DNA of 64,000 nucleotides from Massilia sp. CFBP 13721 (GTDB lineage: Bacteria; Pseudomonadota; Gammaproteobacteria; Burkholderiales; Burkholderiaceae_D). Where the stretch lies: positions 124,001-188,000 of the forward strand of contig NZ_JACYUY010000002.1 in NCBI RefSeq assembly GCF_014842025.1, given 5' to 3'. Shown piece after piece: positions 61,678 to 64,000 of the stretch (position 1 is the stretch's first letter; every line of letters begins with the position of its first letter). The notes beneath the pieces are model-generated. The model did not search any database and was not told the origin of the DNA. It saw nothing but the letters and a program-made list of their open reading frames with translations. Made by a program: the position numbers and the translations under genes.

Positions 61678-63345
61678 ATGAGCATCTCCATCCTGCTGCC
61701 GCCCGAAGTGGCGGTAAAAACCAGCCGCTGGTTCGGCCGTGCACGCAATTACCCGATCTACAGCCTGCCATGGCTGCGTTATCGCAGCGTCGCCATGCTG
61801 AGCGGGTCGCTGCTGGTCATCGTCGTGTTCATGGCGCTGGTCGGATATAGCCGGGCGTGGGTGCCCGGCCGTTCGCTCGACCTGACGGATGCCTTCCAGG
61901 CAAGCCTGGTCTACATCGTCACCGCGGCGTCGATCGTGCTGATCGGTCCCGGGCTGGCCGTGCTGGTGCGCCGCCTGGGCTGGCACCGGCATGTCGAGAC
62001 CGTGGCAATCCTGGCGGTCCTGCTGCTCGGGATGTTCCTCTCGTTCGGGATCATCATGAAAGAGGCATACCGTGCCTACAGCCGCCCCGCCTACAACGCC
62101 GAACGCGACGTGATGGTGCGCGAAAGGGCGATGCTGTTGATGTTCGACGTCGACGTGCGCCGATGGCCGCCGATGGCCGATGCCGGCCTGCTGCGGCCGG
62201 AGCAGGCCAGGCGCTACGTGGAAGCGTACGAGCGCTATGCCCACGCCTTCAAGCTTCCTGATCGCGTCGTCGATGGGTGGCCCGAGTTCATGACGGATGC
62301 CGACCGGCGCCTGGTCGCCAGGCTGCGCGACCCGGCCGCCAGCCCGGCCGAGCGCCGCGCCCTCCAGCAACCGTATGTGGAGCTGCTCGAAAGGCTGCGC
62401 AACAAGGTGTACGACATGCGGTGGCGGGGCGAGCGCCAGGCGCGCATGCCCGGCCAGAAGCGTGCCTCGCTTACGCCAGCACAGCTTGCGGCCGAGCGCG
62501 ACCTGCTCGATGCCATGACGGTGGAAGCGCCCGCGGCCGCGCCGGCGGACAAGGCGCTCGCGCGTCAAGCCTTCCGGGCCAGCGCAATGATCGTCATGGT
62601 GATGCAGCTCTCGCTGCTGGCCTGGCTGGGCGGGGTATTTGACCTGATCCCGTTCGTGCGCCAGCGCGGCATGCTGGGCGACGTCCATGCGAAACAGGAG
62701 CTCGAGCGCGCCCGGGCGGCGCGCAATCAGGCCGAGATGCGCCTCTCGGTACTGGCGGCCCAGGTCGAGCCGCACTTCCTGTTCAATACGCTGGCCAGCG
62801 TCCGCTCGGCGCTGGCCACCGATCCGCGGCGCGCCGGGCTGATTGTCGATCACATGGTCGAGTACCTGCGCGCGACCATCCCGCAGATGCGCGACAATGT
62901 CGGCAGCAGCGCCGTCACGCTCGACAGCCAGCTGAGCGCCGCGCGCGCCTATCTCGCGCTGATGCACGAACGGATGGGGCGCCTGCAGTTCAGCGTCGAG
63001 GCCGAGCCGGGGCTGGAGGGTGCGTCGATTCCGCCCTTGATGCTGATCTCGCTGGTGGAAAACGCCGTCAAGCACGGCGTCGAGCCCAAGGTCGGCCCGG
63101 CGCGCGTCGAGGTGCGCGCACGCAAGGTGAGCGCCGAAGGCCAGGACCAGCTGGAAGTGAGCGTGCTGGACGACGGCGTCGGTTTCGGCGCCAGCGCATC
63201 CGGCAGCGGCAGCGGCATCGGCCTGGCCAACATCCAGGAGCGCCTGCGCACCCAGTTCGGCGGGCGCGCCGGCCTCGAACTGAAGACGCGTCCGGACGGC
63301 GGGGTTGCGGCTACACTACGTATCCCGCTCTCACTGGAACCTTGA
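61678..63345 (+). CDS. LytS-type membrane histidine kinase
   Basis: The 555-residue protein has membrane helices near residues 40-60, 75-100 and 112-133. A periplasmic region with many Arg/Tyr (about 135-295) follows, then another helix (about 300-320). A His_kinase domain comes next, with H366 in AAQVEPHFLFNTLAS, followed by a HATPase (ENAVKHGVEPK, GIGLANIQERL). GAGGA precedes the ATG. The LytTR regulator starts 12 bases after it, making a two-component pair. Confidence 0.88.
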   Translation: MSISILLPPEVAVKTSRWFGRARNYPIYSLPWLRYRSVAMLSGSLLVIVVFMALVGYSRAWVPGRSLDLTDAFQASLVYIVTAASIVLIGPGLAVLVRRLGWHRHVETVAILAVLLLGMFLSFGIIMKEAYRAYSRPAYNAERDVMVRERAMLLMFDVDVRRWPPMADAGLLRPEQARRYVEAYERYAHAFKLPDRVVDGWPEFMTDADRRLVARLRDPAASPAERRALQQPYVELLERLRNKVYDMRWRGERQARMPGQKRASLTPAQLAAERDLLDAMTVEAPAAAPADKALARQAFRASAMIVMVMQLSLLAWLGGVFDLIPFVRQRGMLGDVHAKQELERARAARNQAEMRLSVLAAQVEPHFLFNTLASVRSALATDPRRAGLIVDHMVEYLRATIPQMRDNVGSSAVTLDSQLSAARAYLALMHERMGRLQFSVEAEPGLEGASIPPLMLISLVENAVKHGVEPKVGPARVEVRARKVSAEGQDQLEVSVLDDGVGFGASASGSGSGIGLANIQERLRTQFGGRAGLELKTRPDGGVAATLRIPLSLEP

Positions 63346-63357
63346 ACCGCAACCGCC

Positions 63358-64000
63358 ATGCCCAGCGCCATCATCGCCGACGACGAAGACCTGCCGCGCA
63401 GCGAGTTGCGCCGCCTGCTGGCGCAGGTATGGCCCGCCTTGAATGTACTGGCCGAATGCGAACACGGCGCCGACGCCCTCGAGGTCATCGGGCGCCTGCA
63501 GCCGGACATCGCCTTCCTCGACATCCGCATGCCGGGCCTGTCCGGGCTGGACGTGGCCAGGGTGGCGGGATCGCGCTGCCGTGTGGTGTTCGTGACGGCC
63601 TACGACGAGCACGCGTTCGATGCATTCGAAGCGGGTGCGATCGACTACCTGCGCAAACCGGTTGAACGCGCGCGGCTGGAGCAGACTTGCGGCCGCCTGC
63701 GCGAACGGCTGGGACAGCCGCCGGCGGACGTCGGCGCGCTGATGATGGAGCTGGACCGGCGCCTGCGCGGCAGCGCCACGCGGGTGCGCTGGATCAGCGC
63801 CAGCGTCGCCGACACGATCAGGATCATCCCGATCGACGACGTGCTGTATTTCCGGTCGGACGAGAAGTACACCCGTGTGGTCACCGTCGACGACGAGGCG
63901 CTGGTGCGCACCCCGCTGCGCGAGCTGGTCGAGGGTCTCGACCCCGACCAGTTCTGGCAGGTCCATCGCGGCACGGTGGTGCGGGCGGCGGCGATCTCCC
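63358..64000 (+). CDS. LytTR-family response regulator (3' end outside window)
   Basis: The frame is open from ATG 63358 to the window end (214 residues seen). The receiver domain has acidic residues D8/D9/E10, phosphoacceptor D55 in FLDIRMPG, Thr in FVTAYDE and Lys-Pro in YLRKPVE. A LytTR DNA-binding domain starts near residue 140 (IIPIDDVLYFRSDEKYTRVVT) and reaches FWQVHRGTVV at the edge. It is the partner of the LytS-type kinase just upstream. Target genes are unknown. Confidence 0.88.
   Translation, partial: MPSAIIADDEDLPRSELRRLLAQVWPALNVLAECEHGADALEVIGRLQPDIAFLDIRMPGLSGLDVARVAGSRCRVVFVTAYDEHAFDAFEAGAIDYLRKPVERARLEQTCGRLRERLGQPPADVGALMMELDRRLRGSATRVRWISASVADTIRIIPIDDVLYFRSDEKYTRVVTVDDEALVRTPLRELVEGLDPDQFWQVHRGTVVRAAAIS

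Overview
The window is high-GC chromosomal DNA of a Gram-negative betaproteobacterium. Its gene content fits Oxalobacteraceae (Massilia, Duganella and relatives): a PEP-CTERM protein with a sigma-54 type promoter, a phasin, an outer-membrane TonB-dependent maltodextrin locus, many PAS/GAF histidine kinases, and a glucokinase-RpiR fusion. The genus is an inference from gene content, not a database match. Genes are densely packed on both strands. I see no rRNA, tRNA, CRISPR array, transposase or integrase.

Layout. 1-6.3 kb: tail of an anti-sigma factor, a single-domain response regulator, a hipA/hipB-type toxin-antitoxin pair inserted between two copies of the response-regulator 3' end, a phytanoyl-CoA dioxygenase overlapping a GAF histidine kinase, and an M29-like metalloenzyme. 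6.5-14.5 kb: a five-gene operon built around a 1213-residue tubulin/FtsZ-superfamily protein, with a degenerate von Willebrand A-like membrane protein, a small membrane protein and two zinc-ribbon proteins. This is the best candidate for a poorly described system. 14.5-20.3 kb: a lipoprotein, a TPR-GGDEF diguanylate cyclase, and a divergent KaiC-like ATPase plus histidine kinase. 20.3-31 kb: an asymmetric heterodimeric ABC exporter, a phasin, a CodA-family deaminase whose discriminating Asp is Cys (predicted 5-methylcytosine deaminase), an acetyltransferase, a lipid kinase and a large hybrid histidine kinase.

31.4-51.1 kb is a starch/maltodextrin utilisation region. A TonB-dependent receptor would import oligosaccharides across the outer membrane. 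Three exported glycosidases (GH13, GH133-type debranching enzyme and a six-hairpin glucosidase-like protein) are encoded divergently from it. Two MFS sugar transporters are divergent from each other, followed by phosphoglucomutase and a secreted alpha-amylase on one side and an esterase on the other. A DEAD-box helicase sits between the two halves. Repeated GTAGTC-containing motifs occur in both divergent control regions and suggest one shared regulator, which is not encoded here. The glucokinase-RpiR fusion at 58.6 kb would take glucose into glucose 6-phosphate.

51.6-64 kb: an alpha/beta hydrolase, acetyltransferases, a DUF2946-PepSY pair likely linked to metal handling, the PEP-CTERM protein, NhaR divergent from an HPF-like ribosome factor and TerC, a SMI1/KNR4 protein, and a LytS/LytTR-type two-component pair cut by the window end.

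A family of short palindromic intergenic repeats with a CGCGTGG...CCACCCTACG framework recurs at seven or more places and fills most of the larger gaps.
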